A stretch of DNA of 64,000 bases from Arthonia radiata (Eukaryota > Ascomycota > Arthoniomycetes > Arthoniales > Arthoniaceae): the NCBI GenBank assembly GCA_002989075.1, contig PSQN01000017.1:1426001-1490000 (forward strand). The letters run 5' to 3'. The position numbers and the translations under genes are program-made. Of the stretch, positions 26,599-36,864 are shown piece by piece; positions within the stretch are counted from its first letter, which is position 1, and every line of letters starts with the position of its first letter. Under the pieces are notes generated by a model. The model did not search any database. It saw nothing but the letters and a program-made list of their open reading frames with translations, and had not been told where the DNA came from.

Positions 26599-27718
26599 AG
26601 CGGGGCAGCGCGAGCGCGATCAAGGCTGGCAAGGACTGAATGGAAAGATGCTTTTTAGGGAAGACCAGATGTCAGGGTGTCAAGTGAATAGTCCAGAGCA
26701 GCCGCCTTGTGTTGCACGAATGGTAGCTGAGGGAGCTGGGAAGAATATGTGGTGGTTGGGAGAACGAAATGGAGGTGAGAGATGATTTGACGTGGGGCTT
26801 TAAGGTTTAAAGTACACGCCAATTGACTCAACAGCCACGGAACCCCCGGCTCCTTGGACGAGCGCGCGCAGAGTCTCCAAAAGCGTGCTGAATAGTAGAA
26901 TAGATATGGTGGGAAGTAAAGAAGATGAAAATGGACGTCAAAGAGAAGTCGTGGTGTGTCGGAGGCTAAGAGATGGAAGGGTAACCGTGGACCGAGAAAG
27001 GCTCAGGCTGTGAAAAAGTGGTTAGGGCGGAAGGAAGAAAGGAACTCGAAAAATAGCGCCGACAAGGCAGGAATGAAGGGCCACTGTTGCGCGACGTCAG
27101 ATCGCGCCGAAGGACTCTCCCTCTCGGGGGTGAGCACACGCTGCTTTGGACCGCAACGGCCACGCTCAAGAAAAAACTCACGAACGACGGCGCAAGCTTG
27201 TCACTTTCGTCTCCCTCTCCAGGCACTTCTCGGGATCTGCTTCAATCTCTGTCCGACACTGGCCGAGGCTGATCTTTTCGCTTTAACCTTGCACTGTTGG
27301 ATGAGCAACGACAGGGCGATGAGTCTCACGATTGATCGAGCTGGCCCTGCCACCACTAACGCCAAGCTTTCTCTCTATCGATAGCTTGCGGTCGGTGCCT
27401 GATGGTCATTTCAGACGTCGCTACGACCAGGCCAGCTCACGTCTCATCTCCTCGCCCACACTAGCTCTTCAACCACCCTGCAGTATAACTTCAGATCTAC
27501 AATCCTACTATCGGAGGTCTCGTCTGATCCAGCGACAAAATTGAAACAATCCCACCAGTAGGGTATTGAAATACCTGCCCCACCACAGTCACCATTAGCG
27601 GAAGTCATACCTTCTGCATAGCCCTCAGTTCAAGCTCCTACTGTGGGACTGTTCTCGAGCCTCTTTATCAGATCATACAACGCATCTTGAAGATCCCATT
27701 CCCCCCGAATAGTCAATC
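26599..27718. promoter_or_regulatory. Divergent promoter region between kinase and SVF1
   Basis: 1,120 bases between two start codons facing apart. It must hold both promoters and probably long 5' UTRs. A 142-codon plus frame at 26956-27384 has no domain. No repeat or RNA gene is recognised. Confidence 0.5.
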
Positions 27719-28994
27719 ATGTTTAACTGGGCGCAGCAGCAGTACGTCTGCTCTTAATATGCCAGGCTCAAAAGTGCTGAACTCTCTAGACTCGCCAATG
27801 TCGCAGGCACGCAAGAACCTAAATATGGCCCGTCTGCCATTCAGACGGTCTCTAAACAAGCCGAGTCCACTCCCTACTCAGAAGTGACGACCGACGACCT
27901 GAAATGGATAGCGATGGAGTCGACCTGTGTTGAAACGCATACCTTCTACTTCTTCTCAGACAATGGCGATGTCGGAATGGCTCAGCTAATATACAACAAC
28001 CTCGCGTAAGCTTGCATCCGTCCGCATCTTTGCGGCAACCGAGCTGACACTCCAATTGCAGTGGCATCCGTACTACCACCCAACTCACCACAAAGATCTT
28101 CTACGCAGACGGCCGACCAAATCTTTGGACCTCCGAGCAAGTCGAAATGCAGACCTACCCGAACAACAAAACTTGCTTTCATTCCGACAAGGCTTCTATT
28201 GACCTATCCGCCGATGGCACATCCTACCACATCAAGTCCAACGCTTCTCCCAAGACAGTAGTCGATGTAAAAGTCAAGAGAACAGCACCAAGCTTCAAGG
28301 TGGGAAAGGACGGCACAAGCTACTATGGTACGGATCCGCAAAAGCCATGGGGCTCGATGAAGCACTTCTTCTGGCCTAGATGTGACGTGGAAGGCGACTT
28401 TGTGACCAAAGAGGGCCCCGTCAGCATGAAGGGCCGAGGCATCTTCATCCACGCTCTCCAAGGCATGAAGCCGCACCACTGCGCCGCCCGTTGGAACTTC
28501 TCTAGCTTTCATGGTCCGGAACATTCCGCCGTGATGATGGAGTTCACCACACCGCCTTCGTATGGCTTGACCACCGTGAACGTCGGTGGTATCGTTACAA
28601 ACAACAAGGTTCTTTACGCCGGAGCGTCGAACACTGCAAAGCATACCGAGCACAAGCAAGATAAGGAAGTGGACTGGCCTGAGCCAACGGCTTTCGAATT
28701 CAAGTGGAACGAAGGTGGCTCGGGCACTCACGCCGAGCTCGCCTGCTCATATCCCAAGCGATCAGACCGAGTTGATGTCATGGCCGAGGTGCCTGGGTTT
28801 GTCAAGCAACTCGTAGGTGCCGCAGCTGGCACTCGACCGTATATCTACCAAGTGAGTTTGAGACCTTGTGCTGCTTTGCCTCATGCTGACATTGCTATCA
28901 GTACGTCAACAAACCAAATCTCAAGCTGGAGACGGATGGAAAGACTTCTGAGGAGACGGGCCAGATGTATGTGGAAGCCACATTCATCTCTTGA
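27719..28994 (+). CDS. SVF1: Survival factor 1 (oxidative-stress survival protein)
   Basis: Svf1 supports survival under oxidative and cold stress and has been tied to sphingolipid (ceramide) handling. Exons 27719-27741, 27790-28005, 28062-28851 and 28902-28994 give 373 residues. The N-terminus [21 protein letters not shown] is the family signature; its amphipathic start depends on splicing a 23-base first exon. Lipocalin-like halves follow, with [27 protein letters not shown] and [21 protein letters not shown]. The C-terminus ends [11 protein letters not shown]. Introns of 48, 56 and 50 bases are canonical. The assignment is firm. Confidence 0.94.
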
Positions 28995-29612
28995 CCTTCT
29001 CGGTGAACATGTGACGCTGCTTCACGAGTTGGATATGAAGCCTCACGGATATGCACGATAGAAGCATCAGTAAGTACATACATACGTCTAATGTCTAAAT
29101 ACACTAGTCAGCCACGGTATTTCGATCACAGTAAGATCGCATTTTCAAGAGACATATCTGCACCGTGCATAAGAGTTACTACTTAGCCTCGCTCACCTGC
29201 AGGTCAACCGTAAACACACTTCCAGATCAGGAAAGCAGAGCCTGTTGCTCTTGGCAATCTCACCCCTTATATTGCATCACCTCTCTCAGTTCCTGCAGCG
29301 TAGAGCTTTACGCACACCACCCGGCATCAGCATGGCACTCCGTTCACTCTTACGGAGGGCTGGAGCTCTGTTTGGTCCCCGCAGGAGCTTAAACCACTTC
29401 TTCGAAGCTGTCATGTCGCTCTCCTCAACAGCTTCTCTTTGCCCTTTCACACCTCTACCCCCTTGGTCTACCGTCTCAGCTTCAAGCACCTTCGGTCATT
29501 ATCCTTCTGCTGTACCAAGAGGAAGACTGTTCCACTAGCACGTGTGAGCTGTGGAGCTTTCATTGTACTATATCGCTCTCCTTCAGATCGACATTACAAG
29601 ACCAACTTCAAG
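28995..29612. other. Spacer between SVF1 and the histone variant gene
   Basis: 618 bases holding the SVF1 3' flank and the promoter of the H4-variant gene. Frames at 29165-29538 are unsupported. The region before the ATG is pyrimidine-rich, as usual for fungal 5' UTRs. Confidence 0.5.
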
Positions 29613-30221
29613 ATGGGCGCTCACGCCAACAAGCCCAGAGTGAGCTGGGTCAACGGAGCAGGCCTTGGGCTTCCAGGTGGCCCGAAAAGATTGTAAGCAC
29701 CCCATTCCTATCCTTTTGGACGGGAAGCTGACATCCTCAAGTAAAAAGGTCCAGCGTGACCAGATCAAAATGGCAGCCAGCCAGAGTGCGATCCGGTACG
29801 TGCCACCTCATTCCGCATACATTCTTCTACGCTGACACTACATAACAGTCGCTTCGCCCGTCGCGGTGGTGTGTGCCGTATTAGCGCCACCATATATGAA
29901 ACGACCCGCACCATTCTCAAGCAGAAGCTTCAAGAGATCATCAAGAAGATCGTGGAGCTTGTCGGTGAGCTCACTCTTCCTCAACCTTTCAGTAGTCGGC
30001 TGGCTTGAAACATGGAGTTGCTGACAGGTGCTTAGTCTTCTGCAAGCGTAAGACTGTCTTTCCGATCGACGTCGTGTATGTTCTTAAGATGTTGGGTGAG
30101 ACTATCTATGTGAGTCATGAATGTTCTGTGACGTTCTTTGGAAATTGCTGATGATGCTCAGGGCTTCGGCGTGATTCACAAAGATGGTACTAGGGAGTTG
30201 GTCCCAAAGGGTTCGATCTGA
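29613..30221 (+). CDS. Divergent histone H4 variant
   Basis: Five exons, 29613-29692, 29742-29795, 29849-29964, 30036-30109 and 30162-30221, give 127 residues. The core aligns with histone H4: IRRFARRGGVCRISATIYE against the usual IRRLARRGGVKRISAMIYE, then CKRKTVFPIDVVYVLK against AKRKTVTSLDVVYALK, then LGETIYGFG against QGRTLYGFG. The tail keeps a GLG...GGPKR core but the lysines equivalent to K8 and K12 are Ala and Leu, while those at K16 and K20 remain. There are about 15 extra residues after GFG and an N-terminal lead of about 14. The alpha-2 helix is largely rewritten (ILKQKLQEIIKKIVELVVF). Neurospora also has a divergent H4 variant (hH4v). Role unknown; a specialised nucleosome is possible. 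Confidence 0.9.
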
Positions 30222-30526
30222 GTGTGGATGCTACGATTTGTCTACTTGATGGCACTTTCAGAGTCTATGTGAGGAAGGTGACATGGGAAGTGAGAGATAC
30301 TTGCATATGTTGACCATGCTGTCGAAGCTCACGGCGTATGACGGCTTGCATGGCGTAACGATATCGAGAGTGGATTTGATGCCAACTTTCGCGAGGATAT
30401 GATGTGTGAAAAACTGGATCTTAAGGCAGCTTGCATAGGCCTTGATCAACGAATATTGAGTTCATAACCTCGTTTGTGCGGTGGAAGTACCCACCTATCG
30501 AGGAGTCTCCGCCGCGTCTTAGACTT
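30222..30526. other. Convergent 3' spacer between H4 variant and TYW1
   Basis: 305 bases between two stop codons of converging genes. It holds both terminators. Nothing else is seen. Confidence 0.6.
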
Positions 30527-32878
30527 TCAAACTTCATTGGTGACCTCCACCACTCGCGCTTCCGTCTCCTCTGTCTTCTGCATCGCCTCCTCCCTTTCCT
30601 CCCTGGCCTTCTTTCCCTTCCGCTTCACCCTCTCATCCCTCGGATCAAACCCTCCGTTCCCCCAAAGCGCCCACTCCGGCGTCTTCAACATATACTCCTC
30701 TGGCCTCACACCCCGCTCGCACTCTCCACTTCTTAACCTCTCAAAGAACCTCCCATAATCAATATTCGTCCACCACGTCCCCTCCTTGTAGAACCTGCTC
30801 CTCTCCGCAAGCAAAATACAACAACTATGCGCATGCTCCGCCGCAATCCCATAATCCAATCCCCTCTTCCCACACGCCCTCCCCAACGCCTCCACAAACG
30901 CAACCACCTCCCCATAAAACGGCACATTCCCCATCGTCAACCCCGCGCTCTTACTCGTACTCGTCCCACAATACGTCACCCCCTTCACCTCTACAAAACA
31001 CGGCAGCCCCCTCGCCACCAAATCCGCATACCCCTCCGCCTCCGCCTCCACATTAAACCCCTTCACAAGCGTCAACCGATACACCGTCCGCTGCACCCAC
31101 CGCTTCGCCCGCACAATATCCAAACACCGCAGAAACCGCGCCCAGTAGTCCCTGTGCAGCGGCCTGTCGATCTTCCGCAGCGTCTGCGCGTCCGCGGCGT
31201 CGATGCTCAAGTATAGTTGCGTTACTGGTGTTAAGGCTTGTAGCTGATCCGGGTGCTGCGCGTTACACACCAGAAAACTACTAATCCCCTCCCCATGCAG
31301 CAATGCCAGTAACTCATTAATCCGCGGATAAAAAATCGGCTCCCCAACCAGACTTAATGCACAATGCCGTATCTTCATCGCCTCTTCGAACCGCTCGGCC
31401 CTCACCCCCGGCACGCCCCGCAGCATCTTAATCTTCCGGTAATGGCCTTCCTTCATGCCCGCGAAGATTTGGTCTGGAGGATCGAGCGACCAGCGCCACG
31501 TTGTGCCCACGGGGTTCGTGCCGTGCCGCCAGCAGAAGACGCATTTGTTGGAGCAGCTTAAGGATGGGGTCGCTTCCATGCAGGTGTGCGACGCGATGGC
31601 GTAGAAGGAGTGTTTGTAGCAGGAGCCGCGGCCGCGGAGGGCGGATTTGGTCCAACGGCAGATTTTGACGCCGCTGTGGGTGCCGATGATTGTGTAGCCT
31701 TGTTTTGTGAGGGCGCTGTGCGTGGGGGATGTGAGGGGGACCATTGGTTTGGGGTCTTGAGGGGTGGGAAGGGGGCTGGTGGTCGTGGTGGTGGTCGTGG
31801 TGGTGGTAGTGAAGTCGATGGGGATGGGTATGATGGGGGATGTGAGGCTCGCGGTGGTTGAGGAGGAGCGGAATGTGGCGCCGAGGTTTTCGAGGTCGTC
31901 GAGGGTGGTGGATTTGGAAGATTTGGTGCCGCGGGTTTTGCTTGGACGGGGTTTGACTGAGGCGTCTGGGAGGGTCGTGAAGTCTTCTTCTTCTTCGTCG
32001 CTTTCGAGGGGTTCGCCGCTGCCGGTTACGCCTTCGCCGAGGCCGTTGCCTGCCGCAAGGTCGTGGAGGATGGAGGTGATGCCAGTCTGCCAATCACCCA
32101 CACGAGCTTCTACATCATGGCCTTTGACGTCAATTGTGCCTAGTGGATACGCGCGCTTGTTCGCAGTCAGCTTCGCCAGCCACTGATCGACTTGCTTGGC
32201 TTGAGTGCAGAAGCCTTCTTCTTCTGTTGGCCAGCCCTCTAGATCTCCGAAACCGAGCACTGCGTAGCCGAGTATACCGGCAAGCGGCGCAGTATCGACG
32301 CGGAAGTCATAATGCGTCTCCTGCAGGTGCTCCAAGAAGTTGCTGAGGTTTGTATCGATGTTGTAGGTCGGAAACAGGATGATGTAGAAATAGTCAATGT
32401 TTTCCTCTGACTGCGATGTGGATATGAAGTAGTCGTCTAACTCGACTTCTGAGAGATGTAGCACCTTCGATTCAAGTACTGGAGACTCGCTGTGTTCTGT
32501 AGCTGAAAACGCCGTGCTTAAGCCAGCTGTGATGAACTTAGCATAGCCCTCAGTCCCGCCAGCTACCGTGGCATAGAAGATTAAAGGCTGTATAGTTCTG
32601 CTCGGCTGCGTTCTTGCGGTTGATACTGCCTTCGCGGGTTTTTGCCCCGTCACCCTTCGAGCTGGATCCTTTGGCTTTAGGCCCTTCTTCGTATCAAGGT
32701 TTGCACTTTGAGTGGCCGCAGTGGTCGGCAATAGATTTTTTGCTTGCTCTGTGTCATGCGAATAATCCTTCGAAAACGTTCTCTGCCATCTTCGCACGGT
32801 CAAGATGCCTACAGCGACCGCGAACAGGACGTACCACCTGAGGTCGTGCCATAGCGAGAGCGCACCTGGTGACTCCAT
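30527..32878 (-). CDS. TYW1: tRNA 4-demethylwyosine synthase (wybutosine pathway)
   Basis: TYW1 is a radical-SAM iron-sulfur enzyme that condenses N1-methylguanosine-37 of tRNA-Phe with pyruvate. A single exon of 783 residues. A hydrophobic segment at residues about 14-28 (WYVLFAVAVGILTV) suggests membrane anchoring, as in yeast. A flavodoxin-like FMN domain starts with PLIFYATVAGGTEGYAK near residue 96 and continues through GYAVLGFGD. A linker rich in Glu/Asp, Ser and a run of 12 threonines near residue 360 follows. The radical-SAM centre CSNKCVFCWRHG lies near residue 440, with SLVGEPIFYPRI and SIDAADAQTLRKIDRP after it. The C-terminus is Lys/Glu-rich. Confidence is high. Confidence 0.95.
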   Translation of the reverse strand: MESPGALSLWHDLRWYVLFAVAVGILTVRRWQRTFSKDYSHDTEQAKNLLPTTAATQSANLDTKKGLKPKDPARRVTGQKPAKAVSTARTQPSRTIQPLIFYATVAGGTEGYAKFITAGLSTAFSATEHSESPVLESKVLHLSEVELDDYFISTSQSEENIDYFYIILFPTYNIDTNLSNFLEHLQETHYDFRVDTAPLAGILGYAVLGFGDLEGWPTEEEGFCTQAKQVDQWLAKLTANKRAYPLGTIDVKGHDVEARVGDWQTGITSILHDLAAGNGLGEGVTGSGEPLESDEEEEDFTTLPDASVKPRPSKTRGTKSSKSTTLDDLENLGATFRSSSTTASLTSPIIPIPIDFTTTTTTTTTTTSPLPTPQDPKPMVPLTSPTHSALTKQGYTIIGTHSGVKICRWTKSALRGRGSCYKHSFYAIASHTCMEATPSLSCSNKCVFCWRHGTNPVGTTWRWSLDPPDQIFAGMKEGHYRKIKMLRGVPGVRAERFEEAMKIRHCALSLVGEPIFYPRINELLALLHGEGISSFLVCNAQHPDQLQALTPVTQLYLSIDAADAQTLRKIDRPLHRDYWARFLRCLDIVRAKRWVQRTVYRLTLVKGFNVEAEAEGYADLVARGLPCFVEVKGVTYCGTSTSKSAGLTMGNVPFYGEVVAFVEALGRACGKRGLDYGIAAEHAHSCCILLAERSRFYKEGTWWTNIDYGRFFERLRSGECERGVRPEEYMLKTPEWALWGNGGFDPRDERVKRKGKKAREEREEAMQKTEETEARVVEVTNEV

Positions 32879-33333
32879 GACTGCTGAACCCTGATCTGCT
32901 GTTCATGCAGCACTACTGCGACGACGACGACGAAAAATCTAGTCAGCGTATTACTTATCTAGTCATGGTCGTGAATTGTGACTGTTCAATAATGAGTTGG
33001 GCTGGTCGCGGATTGTGGACCATTGCGTCCAAATGCGGTAAAGCGCCATCAAGAGGAGCACCGATGAAGCAAGGATATGAGACTATATTCTTGATTTCTT
33101 TGAAGAGCGAATAGGGTGTTCGAGGAATATGATGATTATACAATTTAATTGCTATTTTGGGCACTATAGTGACGCTCACAGCTGCATATACTGATGACTC
33201 CCGTAATAGAGCAAGTTCGACGAAAGCCGTCCTAGAACGCCATGCTATGCTCTTCCTCCTTTGCAGTCTGTCTAAATCGCTCGATTGTGTTCCAAATCCG
33301 TCTCTGCTTGGTTGCTAATCAGCTCAATTGCAT
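32879..33333. other. TYW1 promoter region
   Basis: 455 bases between the TYW1 start and the stop of the KP4-like gene, both on the minus strand. A GACGACGACGA run lies 50 bases upstream of the TYW1 ATG. No gene seen. Confidence 0.5.
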
Positions 33334-34362
33334 TTAGGCCACCCAGTGGTCCTCTCGTTTCTCATGGCCAGCTGGGGCGGTAGGTGAGTCCACATTGACG
33401 CGAAGCCATGCCAGGTCGATACCGACGTTCTGGATCATTGCCTGTGCTTCCTCCAGCGATCCCATACCAGATACCGAGACGTTGAGTGGCCCTTCGACGG
33501 TGTCGACAGTCACAATGTGTTCTTCTCTTTCTCCAAGCGTTGATGCCTGCTCTGGTGGGACACCTTGGGTCTCAAGAGGCGCTGTTGCGTTGATAGGTTC
33601 CGAAACGTCCTCTCTTGTCGTGCTATTGGCTGATGGCTGAGCTTGTGCAATGCCTCCTGAAGACGTCTCATCAGCAGCGCCACCGTCCTCAGCATCACCA
33701 AGCTCGCGCTTGTAGTTGCACGATGGCATGTCATAGTCCGGCGGATCATCATAAGGCCAGTGATCCTCATCCCAACACGCGTTTCCCCAGGTCTTCCACC
33801 ATTCGTCCTTCTCCCTGATTAATCTTTCGTTCTCAATGTTTTCATCAGAATGCTGAGGGCAGACGCGATCATTCTTCTCGCCATTGCTAGCGTCAATGCC
33901 ACTCGTACGGCAAACATAATAAAGCGGGTACTCCTTATCCGTGGACGTGCACTCCGGCTCGCACAGTGGCTTATGCACGTTGACCGAATTGACGGTGAAC
34001 TCGCCGTCGTTGACGTTGCTGGTATCCCAATCGGTTGGCGAGCTGCCGCAGGAGATGCAGCCGTGATCGATGAGCCGGACTATCTCGTCGTGGGCCTGGG
34101 AGAGCCAGCCGGAGGCGCCACGTTGGTAGAAGGCGCAGTAGTGGCCTCCGCTCATTTCGGCGTCGACGGCGCAGACGATGTGTTGGCCTTCGTAGTAGAA
34201 GAAATTTCCGCCGAGGGAAAGGGTCATATTCATGGCGTTCTCGAACTTTGCCATGATGTCGTTGCTTTTGTGGCAGTTGTGGGAGCCTCTGCAGTTGATG
34301 CCCAGGGCTGAGATGGCGGGGATGAAGGCGGTGGCCGCGAGGAGAGCGTTATTGGTCTTCAT
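33334..34362 (-). CDS. Secreted KP4-like domain protein with C-terminal extension
   Basis: A single exon of 342 residues that looks whole. Residues 1-19 form a signal peptide (MKTNNALLAATAFIPAISA). The mature start LGINCRGSHNC, followed by HIVCAVD, GHYCAFYQ and HGCISCGSSP, is the cysteine pattern of the KP4 family, best known from a viral smut-fungus protein and found as ordinary chromosomal genes in many ascomycetes. After about residue 130 comes an extension not typical of the short family members: a second Cys-rich part (CEPECTS, YYVCRTSG, MPSCNYKRE), then an acidic Ser/Thr region with potential N-glycosylation sites and KR dipeptides. The role in this fungus is unknown; an extracellular function is inferred. 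Confidence 0.82.
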   Translation of the reverse strand: MKTNNALLAATAFIPAISALGINCRGSHNCHKSNDIMAKFENAMNMTLSLGGNFFYYEGQHIVCAVDAEMSGGHYCAFYQRGASGWLSQAHDEIVRLIDHGCISCGSSPTDWDTSNVNDGEFTVNSVNVHKPLCEPECTSTDKEYPLYYVCRTSGIDASNGEKNDRVCPQHSDENIENERLIREKDEWWKTWGNACWDEDHWPYDDPPDYDMPSCNYKRELGDAEDGGAADETSSGGIAQAQPSANSTTREDVSEPINATAPLETQGVPPEQASTLGEREEHIVTVDTVEGPLNVSVSGMGSLEEAQAMIQNVGIDLAWLRVNVDSPTAPAGHEKREDHWVA

Positions 34363-35478
34363 GTTTGGCTAATGCGGCGAGTTGATGTGCACACGTTGGC
34401 TTTCAAATTGAACTTGGGATGCTCACGCTTTGCGTCTTTGCTTGACTGTGATCGTTGACAATGCTCTGTGTGAGAAGTAGTCTGGCGGAATGCCTAAAAC
34501 AAGAAGAGCAAGGAGAGACATATAAATCATTCATCTTCGGTCTGAGCACATTGATGCTCAGACACTCTTGTTTCTCTTCTAACAAACTTGTACACTTAAG
34601 ATCACCATATGTCACTCTGACGACACGGCCTGTATTCTCGAAACACATTTTAGGGCTCTTACTGCATGTGAAAATGCATGATAGGGGTGTAGTACAAAAG
34701 GCTCACATGTCGGTTTACCCCACACAGTGTGGTTGCTTATGGTGCGCGTCGATGATAGTGTCCTTCCCTAATCAATCGTCCTCACAGGGTTGCCAAACGT
34801 TCATGATAGCACTGTCGCAGACGCTTGCCATGCGATGCAAGTCAATCTTGCTTCTTCATCTTCATCTTGATCCGGGCCTTTGTACGCGCGCATTATGTTC
34901 CGGCTACTGCGCTTGCGTCGAGCCTTGATCATTCAGGAGATGTTCAATATGCCATAGTTGAAAGGGGTGATTAACAGCGCGATCGTTACATTCGTGGGCG
35001 GCGTGTGGGTGATATGGCGTGTGCTCGTCCCGGATCTCAGCAGGTCAGGCGCGGCTCCTAGTACCATAGCGATCGTCGTTACTTCTGCTCTGCCGCCAGA
35101 GGTTCTAAAGTCGGTCTCTATAGGCCAGTATAGGTTGAATCTAGAACACAGAGACATTCCGCTCGGAATTTGAAACCAAAACGGGAGACCGACTACATGG
35201 GTAAGGCTTGGCATTGAGCGTTCAGCTTCCACGGCTTCCTCGATATAGTCCATTTGCCGACATTTCTGGGGCCGCCTGTATAAAATGCACAACAAGAGGA
35301 TGCCAACGGACGGCATATCGAGTATCCGTCCCGCAGCCTTTGGATATATAGCAGGCTTCCCGGTCGTCTGCTTGCTATGCCACAAGCATGCGCATACCTG
35401 GAGCCCAGCATCAAACCTATCGCCAATACCGCATCGTCATCCTAGGAACGTACCCACATCCTCCGTCACTCTGTCACG
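34363..35478. other. Divergent spacer between KP4-like gene and GPI-protein gene
   Basis: 1,116 bases separating two genes for extracellular proteins transcribed away from each other. A minus frame of 150 codons at 34933-35385 shows no domain. A GATATATAGC run at 35343-35352 lies 130 bases before the GPI-protein ATG and may serve as its TATA box. Confidence 0.45.
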
Positions 35479-36132
35479 ATGTGCACACGCGCCGCAATCA
35501 TAGTCGCAGGCCTGGCTGCCGGCAAAGCCTTGGCTCAGTCAACATCGGTCGTCCAACTCTTCGCAGGTAGCGCCAGTCAAGCGAATGTCGTCGCCTCTGT
35601 CGTCGGAGTATCACCCTCCCAGACCACATACCTTCTCAATTGTCCATCAGGCACCGCTCCCGAACAATGCGAGGTTAGAGACTTAACAGTAGCAGCGGGG
35701 GAGACATCCTGGGACGCCGTGACAAACGACCCCACGCAATCCGATGACCCCTATCGACTCAGCTATGCCGTCCACTGTCAAATGGTCTCTTCGACACTGA
35801 GCCCCACGTGCACCGAAAACGCCGTCGATTCGCAGACTCAGACCGTGAGCCAGACCGTCAGCGCCTACGCGACCAGTGACTACAGTCTCTGGACCGTCAC
35901 GATCACCGCGGGCCTGGAAAAGCTGGCGAGCCCGACTGGAAGTACCACGGCTACAGGCAGCACGAGCTCGGGCTCTGCGATGCCGGCTTCATCGATCTCT
36001 GCGTCGAGCGCGTCCGCGACCTCCCAGGCATCGAGCGCAGCTGCTTCCGCGACTGGTAATGTTGGGTACAGCCATCAAGTGCCGTTGTTCGGAGCTGCTG
36101 TGGGCGCTGGTGCGGCTTTGTTGGCCCTCTGA
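35479..36132 (+). CDS. GPI-anchored cell-surface protein
   Basis: A single exon of 217 residues. The first 19 residues (MCTRAAIIVAGLAAGKALA) form a signal peptide ending AQ. A domain of about 130 residues follows, with four cysteines (LLNCPSG, EQCEV, VHCQM, PTCTEN). A Ser/Thr/Ala-rich stalk (residues about 155-195) is typical of wall-exposed fungal proteins. The hydrophobic end VPLFGAAVGAGAALLAL directly before the stop fits a GPI-attachment signal. The exact function is unknown; many such proteins occur in ascomycetes. Confidence 0.85.
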   Translation: MCTRAAIIVAGLAAGKALAQSTSVVQLFAGSASQANVVASVVGVSPSQTTYLLNCPSGTAPEQCEVRDLTVAAGETSWDAVTNDPTQSDDPYRLSYAVHCQMVSSTLSPTCTENAVDSQTQTVSQTVSAYATSDYSLWTVTITAGLEKLASPTGSTTATGSTSSGSAMPASSISASSASATSQASSAAASATGNVGYSHQVPLFGAAVGAGAALLAL

Positions 36133-36864
36133 TTCTAGCTCAAGGAAGCAAAGAAGTTCCTATCGATCAGACTTCACTAGCAACAGCATCAGCGACGGAA
36201 GGTCAGAAGGACGAAGCGTGACGAGGAGATGAAGATATGGTTGTCCAAGGACGCTACAGCAAAGCTTGAGCAAGTGTGGGTGGGTCGAGCTGCAGCTTCG
36301 AGTCACGCCCACGACCAGGAACGAGATCAGGTAGCTTTGTGCTCTTTTACGAGACAATTGAGGGCAAACTAGGCGACGACTGGATGAGCATTTTTGAACT
36401 GAATTATTTGTACTCTTTTTGCTCTTTGTTCGCCCTTGCAGTTTCATGCAGAGCCGTTTGGAACCGTTGCGTCTCGTGGTCGCCCTGGCATCGTACATGG
36501 TCACGCCGAGTCAACATGCTGTTCTAGACACGCATGCCCAGCTCACCGTATGCGGTTGTTGAGACTGTGCTAGCCTGCACGCGCCGGGCTCAACTATATC
36601 GGCGCGCTAGGGTCGGCTTTATGCTGGATCCAGGATGGAAAAGATGGGAGATCGTGATCACGCTGCGCAAACTGGATACGAAAGGCTGCGTACAGGCTCC
36701 ACTCTGCGCACGGGCCTCTCCTGCAAGCTGGTTAGGCCAACTGACGTATCATGCCCCAGAACTATCTCTTCGCCCGCGTCGCTACCTGTTCTTCTACCAC
36801 TCTACTTCTTGCTTCTCTCCACAAAAACAACATACTGAGAGAGGCAGAGATCACCACCGCCGTC
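36133..36864. other. Spacer between GPI-protein and PQ-loop genes
   Basis: 732 bases holding the terminator of the upstream gene and the PQ-loop promoter. No convincing frame, repeat or RNA gene was found. Confidence 0.5.

Noticed and set aside
34933-35385. Minus-strand frame of 150 codons
   Set aside because: Lies in the upstream region of two divergent genes, shows no domain, and overlaps the likely TATA box of the GPI-protein gene.
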